Shown here: one piece after another, positions 41,925-49,555 of the stretch
Layout of the letters: every line of letters starts with the position of its first letter
Position numbering within the stretch: the stretch's first letter is position 1
Source of the DNA: JACVRU01 sp040902725
Lineage (GTDB): Bacteria > Actinomycetota > Thermoleophilia > Gaiellales > Gaiellaceae
DNA: 64,000 nucleotides
Direction of reading: 5' to 3'
Assembly (NCBI GenBank): GCA_040902725.1
Contig: JBBDWU010000047.1
Span: forward strand, 4,795 to 68,794
Made by a program: the position numbers and the translations under genes
Notes under the pieces: model-generated
What the model was told of the DNA's origin: nothing
Seen by the model: only the letters and a program-made list of their open reading frames with translations
Database searches by the model: none

Positions 41925-43213
41925 TCCACGTCGCCGAGCTGATCGAGCGCAAGCGCGACGGCGGCGAGCTGACCGACGAGGAGATCGGCGAGCTCGTCGC
42001 GGGATACGGGCGCGGCGAGGTGCCGGACTACCAGATGGCCGCGTTCTGCATGGCCGTGTTCTTCCGGGGCCTGTCCAGCCGTGAGACGTTCGCCCTCTGC
42101 GACGCGATGGTGGCGAGCGGCGAGCGGCTCGACCTCGCGTCCGCGATCGGGCGCAAGGTCGTCGACAAGCACTCGACCGGCGGCGTGGGGGACAAGACCT
42201 CGCTGGCCGTTGCCCCGCTCGTGGCCGCCTGCGGCGTTCCCTTCGCCAAGATGAGCGGCCGCGGCCTCGGCCACACCGGCGGGACGCTCGACAAGCTCGA
42301 GGCGATCCCCGGCTTCCGCATCGAGCTGACGGAGGAGGAGTTCGTGGGCCAGGTGCGCGAGGTCGGCGTCGCGATCATCGGCCAGACGGCCGACCTCGTG
42401 CCGGCCGACAAGGGCCTCTACGCGCTGCGCGACGTCACCGCGACCGTCGACCAGGTCTCGCTGATCGCGGCGAGCATCATGTCCAAGAAGATCGCCGCCG
42501 GCGCCCAGGCGGTCGTGCTCGACGTCAAGGTCGGCGACGGCGCGTTCATGAAGACCCTCGACGCGGCCCGCGAGCTGGCCCAGGCCATGATCGGGCTCGG
42601 CGAGCGCGGCGGGCTCGAGGTCGTCTGCGAGCTCACGGACATGGACCAGCCGCTCGGCGCCGCGGTCGGGAACGCGCTCGAGGTACGTGAGGCGATCGCC
42701 ACGCTCCGAGGTGACGGGCCACCCGACTTCACGGAGCTCGTCCTCGAGTCGGCGGCCCACCTGCTGGCGCTCTCGGATCTCGGGGTCGACCACGAGGAAG
42801 GCCGGCGGCGCGCGGAGGCCGCGATCGCCGAGGGGAGCGCGACCGAGGCCTACGAGCGCTGGATCCGGGCGCAGGGCGGCGATCCCGACGAGTCCGTGCT
42901 GCCGTCCGCGCCGGTCGTCCGGGAGGTCCGGGCGGAGCGCTCAGGCTTCGTCGGCGAGCTGAGCGCGGTACGCATCGGCCTCGCGGCGCTCCACCTCGGC
43001 GCGGGCCGGCGCGCAAAGGACGACGAGATCGACCACTCCGTCGGCGTCGTCTGCCGGGCGAAGCGGGGCGACCGGGTCGAGCAGGGCGACGTGCTCGCCG
43101 AGGTGCACGCGCGGGAGGAGGTGCCCGGCGACGAGGTCGCTGCGGCCTACGAGCTGGCCGACGAGGCGCCCGCGCCGCGGGCGATCATCCTCGAGACCCT
43201 CGCGAGCGCCTAG
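41921..43213 (+). CDS. pdp: pyrimidine-nucleoside (thymidine) phosphorylase
   Basis: 430 aa. It cleaves pyrimidine nucleosides with phosphate; the sugar phosphate is a substrate of DeoB. Landmarks: ELIERKRDGGELTDEEIGELV, VVDKHSTGGVGDKTSL (the family signature), KMSGRGLGHTGGTLDKLEAI, SIMSKKIAAGAQAVVLDVK and the C-terminal biotinyl-like domain with HSVGVVCRAKRGDRVEQGD. The last codons and stop use GCC TAG, whose CTAG is also the stop of a minus-strand frame. Confidence 0.93.
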   Translation: MIHVAELIERKRDGGELTDEEIGELVAGYGRGEVPDYQMAAFCMAVFFRGLSSRETFALCDAMVASGERLDLASAIGRKVVDKHSTGGVGDKTSLAVAPLVAACGVPFAKMSGRGLGHTGGTLDKLEAIPGFRIELTEEEFVGQVREVGVAIIGQTADLVPADKGLYALRDVTATVDQVSLIAASIMSKKIAAGAQAVVLDVKVGDGAFMKTLDAARELAQAMIGLGERGGLEVVCELTDMDQPLGAAVGNALEVREAIATLRGDGPPDFTELVLESAAHLLALSDLGVDHEEGRRRAEAAIAEGSATEAYERWIRAQGGDPDESVLPSAPVVREVRAERSGFVGELSAVRIGLAALHLGAGRRAKDDEIDHSVGVVCRAKRGDRVEQGDVLAEVHAREEVPGDEVAAAYELADEAPAPRAIILETLASA

Positions 43214-43440
43214 AACATCCGGAACGCGCGGGAACGGGCGAGCGGCTCGCTGCCCATCCCGGGATTCCAGGCCCAGGTCCCGGCCGGCGGCACGCCGATC
43301 GTCACCGTTCCATTCTGGTCCTGGATCCACGGCGTCGCGGCGAACGGGTCGTCGGCTGCCGCCGCCGTTCCCGTAGCCGCCAACGCCGCACGTTCCCTAG
43401 CTCGGGAAACGGGCGAAGCGCGGCCGGAGATACGGTGCAA
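43210..43440 (-). CDS. possible small protein in the pdp-mutM gap
   Basis: A 76-aa frame, with ATG 43440 or a later TTG start, has a protein-like second half (FAATPWIQDQNGTVTIGVPP, then WAWNPGMGSEPLARSRAF). Its TAG shares CTAG with the pdp stop, as in two better supported convergent pairs here. No family or signal peptide could be recognised, and an ATG only 2 bp from the mutM start is unlikely. Treat as tentative. Confidence 0.3.
   Translation of the reverse strand: MHRISGRASPVSRARERAALAATGTAAAADDPFAATPWIQDQNGTVTIGVPPAGTWAWNPGMGSEPLARSRAFRMF
43431..43436 (+). promoter_or_regulatory. -10-like hexamer TACGGT of mutM
   Basis: TACGGT ends 6 nt before the GTG start of mutM, in line with the leaderless pattern. 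Confidence 0.4.
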
Positions 43441-43442
43441 GC

Positions 43443-44252
43443 GTGCCCGAGCTGCCGGAGGTGGAGACGATCCGGGTCGCCTTGGAGCCGTTGCTCAGCG
43501 GTCGCGCGATCGAGCGCGCGCAGATCTTCGACTACCGGTTGACACTGCCCGAGCCTCCGGACGCCGTGGCCCAGCAGCTGGCCGGCGAGCGCGTCACCGC
43601 CGTCGAGCGGCGCGGCAAGTATCTGCTGCTGCGGTTCGAGAGCGGCCGCGTCCTGCTCGTCCACCTTCGCATGACGGGGAGCCTGCGGGCCGGGGCGCTC
43701 GAGGACGATTCGCACCGCCGGGCGCTGCTTAGCCTCGACGACGGCTCCAGCGTCGCCTACCGCGACCTCCGCCGATTCGGTACCTGGCTGCTGCTCGACG
43801 GGGAGGACGTCGAGCCGTACCTCGCCCGACGGCTCGGCCAGGATCCGCTCGAGCGCGGCTTCGGCCTCGACCGCCTGGCGGGGCGGCGCGCGCCCGTCAA
43901 GGCGGCGATCCTCGACCAGCGGACCGTCGCGGGCCTCGGGAACATCTACGCGGACGAGGCGCTCTGGCGTGCGCGCATCCATCCGCTCACGCCGGCCGGC
44001 ACCCTCGACGGCGCGGAGCTGAAGCGGCTACAGCAGGGGATTCGCGCTGCGCTGCGCATGGGGATCGCCCGGCAGGGCGCGACGCTGCGCGACTACGTGG
44101 GGCTCGACGGGGCGGCGGGGAGGATGCAGCGGGAGTTCAGGGTCTACGGCCGTGACGGCAAGCCCTGCGAGCGCTGCGGCACGCCGATCGAGAAGATCCG
44201 CGTCGCCGGCCGCGGCACCTGGTTCTGCCCCGCCTGTCAGCGCAGCGGCTAG
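43443..44252 (+). CDS. mutM: formamidopyrimidine-DNA glycosylase (Fpg/MutM)
   Basis: 269 aa, GTG start. It removes oxidised purines and cuts the abasic site. The mature PELPEVETI N-terminus with Pro2 nucleophile and Glu3 follows the start; then GRGKYL-type ERRGKYLLLRF, HLRMTGSL, QRTVAGLGNIYADEALWRA, and the C-terminal zinc finger CERCGTPIEKIRVAGRGTWFCPACQ (four Cys). Everything required for activity is present. The stop shares CTAG (44249-44252) with the next minus-strand gene. Confidence 0.95.
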   Translation: MPELPEVETIRVALEPLLSGRAIERAQIFDYRLTLPEPPDAVAQQLAGERVTAVERRGKYLLLRFESGRVLLVHLRMTGSLRAGALEDDSHRRALLSLDDGSSVAYRDLRRFGTWLLLDGEDVEPYLARRLGQDPLERGFGLDRLAGRRAPVKAAILDQRTVAGLGNIYADEALWRARIHPLTPAGTLDGAELKRLQQGIRAALRMGIARQGATLRDYVGLDGAAGRMQREFRVYGRDGKPCERCGTPIEKIRVAGRGTWFCPACQRSG

Positions 44253-45268
44253 ACGCGCGTCGTCGCGCGCGCGGTGGCGGTGCCGGTCTTCGCGCCGGCC
44301 CTCCACGAGCACGTCGCGACCAGCGTCCACGAGCCGGGGCCCAGCTTGGGCAGGAGCTTCGGGGTGACGACGACAAGGCCGTCGCGATTGCTGTCGGACG
44401 CCTTGCCGAGGTCGACGCTGCGGCTCCCCTGCTTCGCGACGGCGCTGCAGGTGGCGCCGCGGGCGCTGACCACGCGCAGGCCGCCGTCGCGATCCGCGTC
44501 GAGCTTCGGGCCCGGCGCGGCGATCGCGGCCGTCGGCTTGCCCGTGCGCAGCTTCAGCTTCAGCTTCGAGCCCGCGGCCGACACGGCGAGCACGCGGAAG
44601 GGCGGCGGCTTGCACTCGGGCGGGAGCGGGTCGTCGGGATCGGACGGCAGAACGCAGCCGGGAGGAAGCCCGCCGCCGCCGGGCGGCTCCCCGCCGGGCG
44701 GCGTCCCCGTCGGCGGGGTCGGCACCGGCTGGCTGATCTGCTCGCTCTGCTGGAACGTGCCGCTGCCGACCTTGCCGTCGAAGTCCCCGGTGCCGGCGGT
44801 CACCGCCACCGTCAGCGACCCGGTCATCGTGCCGCTGCCGTTCTCGATGTCCATCTTCATCTGGCCAACGAACGTCCCGGTCAAGGTCGAGCCGCCGCCG
44901 AAGTCCATGTACCACGAGCAGCGCTGACCCCCGGAGCCGTGATGCGACGACTGGATGGAGGAGCCGCTGATCTGGAGCGAGGCCTGGAACTGGAGGTCGA
45001 AGTCGCAGGTCGTCGTGATCGAGCCCGTCCGGCCGGTCGACCGCTCCTTGACCGAGCCGTTGATGTGGAAGCCGTTGACCGCGGTGCTGAACGAGACGCT
45101 GCAGCTGAGCTCTGGGTACTGGCCGGTGCACTCGGGCTGCGGCTGGTCGAGCGGCGGCGCGCCGCTCAGGTTGACCTCGAAGTCACGCGGGTCGATCGGG
45201 GCTCCGGCTGCGGAGGCGGCCGAAGCAAGCAGGGCCAACGTGACGAGCAGCTTCACCATGGGAGGCAC
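44249..45268 (-). CDS. secreted protein with Gly/Pro-rich linker, function unknown
   Basis: 339 aa. A signal peptide is obvious (VKLLVTLALLASAASAAGAP). The mature protein has a beta-rich, Ser/Gly/Thr-rich N-domain (about 30-165, with paired cysteines and SGSSIQSSHHGSGG). A Pro/Gly linker follows (PTPPTGTPPGGEPPGGGG), then a second beta domain of about 120 residues (SAAGSKLKLKLRTGKP...LVATCSWRAGAKTGTATA), which recalls Ig-like repeat domains. I do not recognise the family. It is probably exported and anchored or free in the wall. Confidence 0.65.
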   Translation of the reverse strand: MPPMVKLLVTLALLASAASAAGAPIDPRDFEVNLSGAPPLDQPQPECTGQYPELSCSVSFSTAVNGFHINGSVKERSTGRTGSITTTCDFDLQFQASLQISGSSIQSSHHGSGGQRCSWYMDFGGGSTLTGTFVGQMKMDIENGSGTMTGSLTVAVTAGTGDFDGKVGSGTFQQSEQISQPVPTPPTGTPPGGEPPGGGGLPPGCVLPSDPDDPLPPECKPPPFRVLAVSAAGSKLKLKLRTGKPTAAIAAPGPKLDADRDGGLRVVSARGATCSAVAKQGSRSVDLGKASDSNRDGLVVVTPKLLPKLGPGSWTLVATCSWRAGAKTGTATARATTRV

Positions 45269-45298
45269 GACGGACTGTACTCCTGTGTGCCGATCGGC

Positions 45299-45553
45299 TC
45301 AAGCGGCGAGCAAGTCGTCGAGCCGCCCGGTGCGGTCCAGCCGCCAGAGCTCGGTGTAGCCGCCGATCGGCCGGCCGTCGATCACGATCTGCGGCACCGT
45401 CCAGCCGCCCGTCAGGTCGTGCAGGCGACGCCGGAAGTCCGGGGCGTCGTCCAGCAGGATCTCCTCGTACTCGAGCTGCTTGCTCTCGAGCAGCGCCTTC
45501 GCGCGCACGCAGTAGCCGCACCAGCGCGTCGAGTACATCTGGATCTTCGCCAT
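45299..45553 (-). CDS. glutaredoxin
   Basis: 84 aa with the thioredoxin-like fold and active site WCGYC near residues 11-15. TVPQIVIDGRPIGGYTEL contains the cis-Pro and the conserved GG of GrxC-type glutaredoxins. It reduces disulfides using a low-molecular-weight thiol (mycothiol in many actinobacteria). It is on the minus strand and divergent from recO, with 44 bp between starts. Confidence 0.88.
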   Translation of the reverse strand: MAKIQMYSTRWCGYCVRAKALLESKQLEYEEILLDDAPDFRRRLHDLTGGWTVPQIVIDGRPIGGYTELWRLDRTGRLDDLLAA

Positions 45554-45585
45554 CCAGGCTGAACGGTACCGCCGGGACCGAGCCT

Positions 45586-45591
45586 TACACT
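45586..45591 (+). promoter_or_regulatory. -10-like hexamer TACACT of recO
   Basis: TACACT ends 6 nt before the recO ATG, in line with leaderless transcription. Confidence 0.4.
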
Positions 45592-45597
45592 TGAGCC

Positions 45598-46335
45598 ATG
45601 GCCCGCCCGACCAAGACGCAGGCCGTCGTCCTGCGCTCCATCCGTTTCGGCGAGGCCGACCGCGTGCTTCACCTGTACACGCTCGACCGCGGCCGGATCG
45701 GGGCGATCGGGAAGGGAGTCCGCAAGACGATGTCCCGCTTCGGCGCCCGCCTGGAGCCGCTCTCGCACGTCGAGATCATGCTCCACCGTGGCCGCGGCGA
45801 GCTCTTCACGGTCACGGGCGTCGAGCTCCTGCGCTCGCACCACGAGACTCGTGAGGATCCGTACCGGCTCGGAGTCGCGCTCGTCGGCGCCGAGGCGATG
45901 CTGCGCCTGTTCGCGGAGCCGGAGGGGAATGCGCGCGCATTCGAGGCGGTGACGCGGTTCCTCGACCTGACCGACGCGCTCGAGCCCGGCCGGGCGGCGC
46001 GGCCCGCGCACGACCCGCTCGCGCTCTCGTTCCAGCTCAAGCTGCTCACCGTCTCCGGCTACCTCCCGCACCTCGAGAGCTGCGCGGAGTGCGGCGAGAC
46101 GACGGGCCTGGTCGGCTACTCGCCGCAGGCCGGAGGCGCGGTTTGCGGAGCGTGCGCGAACGGCGCGCGCCGGCTGGGGCCGGCGACGTTCGCCGCGATC
46201 GGGGAGCTGCTCCGGCGGCCGCTGGCGGAGGCGGCCGGCGCGGGCGTGGGGGAGCGAGAGGCCCGCGAGACGCTCGCCCTCGTCACCGCCTCGTACGAGT
46301 TCCACGGCGGCTTCCGCCTGCGGACGCTCTCGTAA
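45598..46335 (+). CDS. recO: DNA repair protein RecO
   Basis: 245 aa. RecO loads RecA in the RecFOR pathway. The N-terminal OB fold has TQAVVLRSIRFGEADRVLHLYT, GKGVRKTMSRFGARLEPL and ELFTVTGVELLRSH. A helical domain follows, then a four-cysteine zinc site (CAECGETTGLV...VCGACANG). The family pattern is complete. The final codons CTC TCG TAA are part of the inverted repeat described below. Confidence 0.93.
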   Translation: MARPTKTQAVVLRSIRFGEADRVLHLYTLDRGRIGAIGKGVRKTMSRFGARLEPLSHVEIMLHRGRGELFTVTGVELLRSHHETREDPYRLGVALVGAEAMLRLFAEPEGNARAFEAVTRFLDLTDALEPGRAARPAHDPLALSFQLKLLTVSGYLPHLESCAECGETTGLVGYSPQAGGAVCGACANGARRLGPATFAAIGELLRRPLAEAAGAGVGEREARETLALVTASYEFHGGFRLRTLS

Positions 46336-46489
46336 GACCGGGGTCAGACCCCTGTCACGAAAGTGTGTCGCCGGACAGGGCCCGTTGGGTCGATGAGTGG
46401 CGTAAGCAGGGAGGCGGCAAGCACCGTCGTGACACTTGAGTCACAGGCTCGCGCGTCTTCTGTGGCGGGGTCTGACCCCGTTACGAGAG
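46327..46489. repeat. 163-bp inverted-repeat element between recO and the esterase gene
   Basis: The ends are inverted copies. Left: CTCTCGTAA (46327-46335) then CGGGGTCAGACCCC (46339-46352). Right: the complement of the same two blocks without the 3-base spacer (46467-46489). GGGGTCAGACCCC is itself palindromic. Inner GTCACGA and TCGTGAC also pair, giving a long hairpin. Both convergent genes end with the identical CTC TCG TAA inside the repeat. The form is that of a REP/MITE-like mobile repeat or a dual terminator. No gene lies inside. Confidence 0.6.
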
Positions 46490-47494
46490 TCGCTCGGCGA
46501 GATAGCGAAGCGCGAGCGGGTAGCGCCACGTGATCCCGCCGTGCTTCCCCTCGAAGAGCTCGAAGTGGACGCCGGTGACGCCCAGGCGCTCCAGCTCGCC
46601 GCGAAAGGCCGCCGCTCCGAGGTCGAGGTAGTACTCGTCCGACGTGCCCGAATCTATGTACACGGCCCGCAGCGTGCGCAGGGCCTCCGCGTACCGCGCC
46701 GCCATCCGCACCGGATCCCACTCGAGCCAGCGCGCCCACACCTCGGGGATCAACCGCCCGGTCCCCTCCTCGAAGGGCAACTCGCCCTCGGAGTAGGCCG
46801 CGGCCATGCCCCACGTGTTCACGAGCACCTCGTCGCCGGGCTTCTGGACGAGCGGCCGCGCGCGGAAGTCCTCCCAGAAGCGGTCCCAAGACCCCTCGTA
46901 GCGGTCGCGCAGCACGCGCACGGCCTCGCCGAAGTCCTTCGCGTAGCAGACCTCGAAGAGCGCGTCGCCGGCATGGGTCGCGAAGCCGCCGAAGAGATCG
47001 GGCCGGAGCATCGGAGTCACCATGGCGCCGTAGCCGCCCGACGACTTGCCCTGGATGCCGCGGTGCTCGGGCGCCGCGAGCGTCCGGTAGCGCTCGTCGA
47101 CCCACGGGACGAGCTCGGCGCAGAGGTAGGTGTGGTAGCTGCCGATCGCGGGGGCGTCGAGGAACTGGGAGCCTCCGAGCGACGTCCACGCGTCGACCCA
47201 GACGACGATGCACGGCGGGGCCTCGCCCGACGCGAAGAGCTCGTCGGCGAGCTCCGGGTAGTTCTTGCCACCGAAGGGCGTCCGGTTCCGCCACATGTCG
47301 AGCTGACCCGTGTAGCCCTGGATCACGTAGATCGAGGGATAGCGGCGCTCCGGCTCCTCGTCGTAGCCGGGCGGGACGTAGACCCAGAGCGGCCGTTCGT
47401 GGGGGTCCCCGAGCGGGTTGCCGCGGAGCGCCTCCGAGACGACGACGTGCTCGTCGAAGCGGCCCGCGGCCGCGTAGGACCACGGCGCAGTCAT
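46481..47494 (-). CDS. alpha/beta-hydrolase, esterase D / antigen-85-like
   Basis: 337 aa. RPLWVYVPPGYDEEPERRYPSIYVIQGYTG, WVDAWTSLGGSQFLDAP and GIQGKSSGGYGAMVTP, in which GKSSGG is the nucleophile elbow (Ser about 148), are typical of the esterase D / putative esterase family. The C-terminal part has YIDSGTSDEYYLDLG and FEGKHGGITWRY, giving acid and His. Substrate unknown; S-formylglutathione hydrolase-like, or enterochelin-esterase-like enzymes are alternatives. No signal peptide. It ends 4 nt inside glyS, so the two are cotranscribed. Confidence 0.82.
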   Translation of the reverse strand: MTAPWSYAAAGRFDEHVVVSEALRGNPLGDPHERPLWVYVPPGYDEEPERRYPSIYVIQGYTGQLDMWRNRTPFGGKNYPELADELFASGEAPPCIVVWVDAWTSLGGSQFLDAPAIGSYHTYLCAELVPWVDERYRTLAAPEHRGIQGKSSGGYGAMVTPMLRPDLFGGFATHAGDALFEVCYAKDFGEAVRVLRDRYEGSWDRFWEDFRARPLVQKPGDEVLVNTWGMAAAYSEGELPFEEGTGRLIPEVWARWLEWDPVRMAARYAEALRTLRAVYIDSGTSDEYYLDLGAAAFRGELERLGVTGVHFELFEGKHGGITWRYPLALRYLAERLS

Positions 47495-48819
47495 CGCAGC
47501 GCGTTGTCGAGCCAGTCGCGCACGCCGCCGATCGGCAGGCGCTCCTGCGCCAGCGAGTCGCGCTCGCGCACGGTCACCGTCTCGTCGGCGAGCGTCTGGT
47601 CGTCGACGGTGAAGGCGAAGGGCGTGCCGATCTCGTCCTGGCGGCGGTAACGGCGGCCGATGGCGCCGCCGTCGTCGTACTCGACCGCGTGCGCGCGGCG
47701 CAGCTCCTCGTACAGCGACCGCGCGTGGGCGACCATCCCCTCGTCCTTCGCGATCAGCGGCAGGATCGCCGCCTTCACCGGGGCGATCGCCGGGTGCAGG
47801 CGCAGGACCGTTCGCTCGCGCTCGCCCACGACCTCTTCGTCGTACGCGTCGACGAGCAGCGCGACGAAGATCCGCTCGATCGAGACCGCCGGCTCGATCA
47901 CGAACGGCGTGTAGCGCTCACCGCCCTCGCCGACGTACTCGAGCTTCGTGCCCGAGTGCTCAGTGTGCTGGACGAGGTCGAAGTCGCCGCGGTTCGCGAT
48001 CCCTTCGAGCTCCGACCAGCCGATCGGGTACTCGTACTCGATGTCGCTCGTGGCGCGCGAGTAGTGCGAGCGCTCCTCGTCGCCGTGCTCCCGGATCCGC
48101 AGCTTGCTCTCGCGCAGCCCGTACTTCACGTACCAGTCGAACCGCGCCCGCACCCAGTACTCGAACCAGGTGTCCGCCTCGTCCGGGGGGACGAAGAACT
48201 CCATCTCCATCTGCTCGAACTCGAGCACCCGGAACAGGAAGTTGCCGGGGGTGATCTCGTTGCGGAAGGACTTGCCGACCTGCGCGATGCCGAACGGCGG
48301 CTTGCGGCGGGCGATCTGGAGCACGTTCTTGAAGTTGACGAAGATCCCCTGCGCGGTCTCCGGGCGGAGGTAAGCGACGGAGCTCTCGTCCTCGACTGCG
48401 CCCACGCGCGTCTGGAACATCAGGTTGAACTGCCGCGGCTCGGTGAGGTCGCACTCGGGCGTCTCCCCGGGGCGCTTGCTCGGCTTGCGCCCGCACTGCC
48501 CGTCCTCCAGCTTGTCGGCGCGGAAGCGGAGCTTGCAGGTGCGGCAGTCGACGAGCGGGTCGCTGAAGCCGCCGACGTGGCCGGATGCCTCCCAGATGCG
48601 GGGGTTGAGGATGATCGCGGAGTCGAGCGCGACGATGTCCTCGCGCTCCCGCACCATCGCGTCGAACCACAGCGAGCGGATGTTGTTCTTCATCAGCACG
48701 CCGTAGTGGCCGTAGTCGTAGGTCGAGCCGAGGCCGCCGTAGATCTCCGAAGAGGGGAACACGAAGCCGCGCCGCCGGCAGAGCGACACGATCTTGTCCA
48801 TCGTCACGGCCTCGCTCAT
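47491..48819 (-). CDS. glyS: glycine-tRNA ligase (homodimeric type)
   Basis: 442 aa from ATG 48819 (MSEAVTMDKIVSLCRRRGF). It charges tRNA-Gly. Class II landmarks: FVFPSSEIYGGLGSTYDYGHYG, ASGHVGGFSDPLVDC with the cysteines of a zinc-like insert (CRTCKLRFRADKLEDGQCG), YLRPETAQGIFVNFKN, GIAQVGKSFRNEITPGNFLFRVLEFEQMEMEFF and a C-terminal anticodon-binding domain (PLIAKDEGMVAHARSLYEEL). A longer start at 48882 adds 21 residues without support. It is divergent from the response-regulator gene. Confidence 0.94.
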   Translation of the reverse strand: MSEAVTMDKIVSLCRRRGFVFPSSEIYGGLGSTYDYGHYGVLMKNNIRSLWFDAMVREREDIVALDSAIILNPRIWEASGHVGGFSDPLVDCRTCKLRFRADKLEDGQCGRKPSKRPGETPECDLTEPRQFNLMFQTRVGAVEDESSVAYLRPETAQGIFVNFKNVLQIARRKPPFGIAQVGKSFRNEITPGNFLFRVLEFEQMEMEFFVPPDEADTWFEYWVRARFDWYVKYGLRESKLRIREHGDEERSHYSRATSDIEYEYPIGWSELEGIANRGDFDLVQHTEHSGTKLEYVGEGGERYTPFVIEPAVSIERIFVALLVDAYDEEVVGERERTVLRLHPAIAPVKAAILPLIAKDEGMVAHARSLYEELRRAHAVEYDDGGAIGRRYRRQDEIGTPFAFTVDDQTLADETVTVRERDSLAQERLPIGGVRDWLDNALR

Positions 48820-48880
48820 CGCCTGAGAGGAGCCTAAGAGTTTCGGCCCGCGCGGCGCGGCGTGTGCCATCTTTGCGGGC

Positions 48881-49555
48881 ATGCACCTCCTGGTCGTCGA
48901 CGACGAGCGCGCTGTGCGCGAGGCCCTGCGCCGGGCGCTGGAGCTCGAGGGCTACCGGGTCGAGCTGGCCGAGGACGGCGCCGAGGCCCTCGCGCGCGTG
49001 GCGGCCGACGAGCCCGACGCGATCGTGCTCGACGTGCTGATGCCGAACGTGGACGGGCTGACCGTCTGCCGGCGGCTCCGCCAGCAGGGGAGCCGGGTGC
49101 CCGTGCTCGTCCTCACCGCCCGGGACAGCGTCGGCGACCGCGTGGCCGGCCTCGACGCGGGGGCGGACGACTACGTGGTCAAGCCCTTCGCGCTGGAGGA
49201 GCTGCTCGCGCGCGTGCGGGCGCTGCTCCGGCGGGCCGATCCCGCCCGCAGCGACGGCGTCCTGAGCTTCGCCGACCTCGAGCTCGACCCCGGCACGCGC
49301 GAGGTGCGGCGGGGCGACCGCCCGATCGAGCTCACGCGGACGGAGTTCCACCTGCTCGAGCTCTTCCTGCGCAACCCCCGCCAGGTGCTCACGCGCTCCC
49401 TGATCTTCGAGCGGGTGTGGGGCTACGACTTCGGCCCGACCTCCAACTCGCTCGACGTCTATGTCGGCTACCTGCGGAAGAAGACGGAGGCCGCCGGCGA
49501 GCCGCGCCTCATCCACACCGTGCGCGGCGTCGGGTACGCGCTGCGCGAGTCATGA
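48881..49555 (+). CDS. OmpR-family response regulator
   Basis: 224 aa. The receiver domain has VVDDERAVREALRRALE with the acidic pair, VLDVLMPNVDGL with the phosphorylated Asp (about 51) and VKPFALEEL with the conserved Lys. The winged-helix DNA-binding domain follows (ELTRTEFHLLELFLRNPRQVLTRSLIFERVWGYDF...VDVYVGYLRKK). It overlaps the histidine kinase gene (ATGA). The pair with a downstream HtrA protease parallels MprAB-PepD in mycobacteria. A direct repeat (50899-50916) before the protease is a likely binding site. Confidence 0.92.
   Translation: MHLLVVDDERAVREALRRALELEGYRVELAEDGAEALARVAADEPDAIVLDVLMPNVDGLTVCRRLRQQGSRVPVLVLTARDSVGDRVAGLDAGADDYVVKPFALEELLARVRALLRRADPARSDGVLSFADLELDPGTREVRRGDRPIELTRTEFHLLELFLRNPRQVLTRSLIFERVWGYDFGPTSNSLDVYVGYLRKKTEAAGEPRLIHTVRGVGYALRES

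Noticed and set aside
44274..44927. plus-strand 217-aa frame with Pro/Gly region opposite the secreted protein gene
   Set aside because: The minus-strand frame has a clean signal peptide and a stop shared with mutM; the opposite frame has none.
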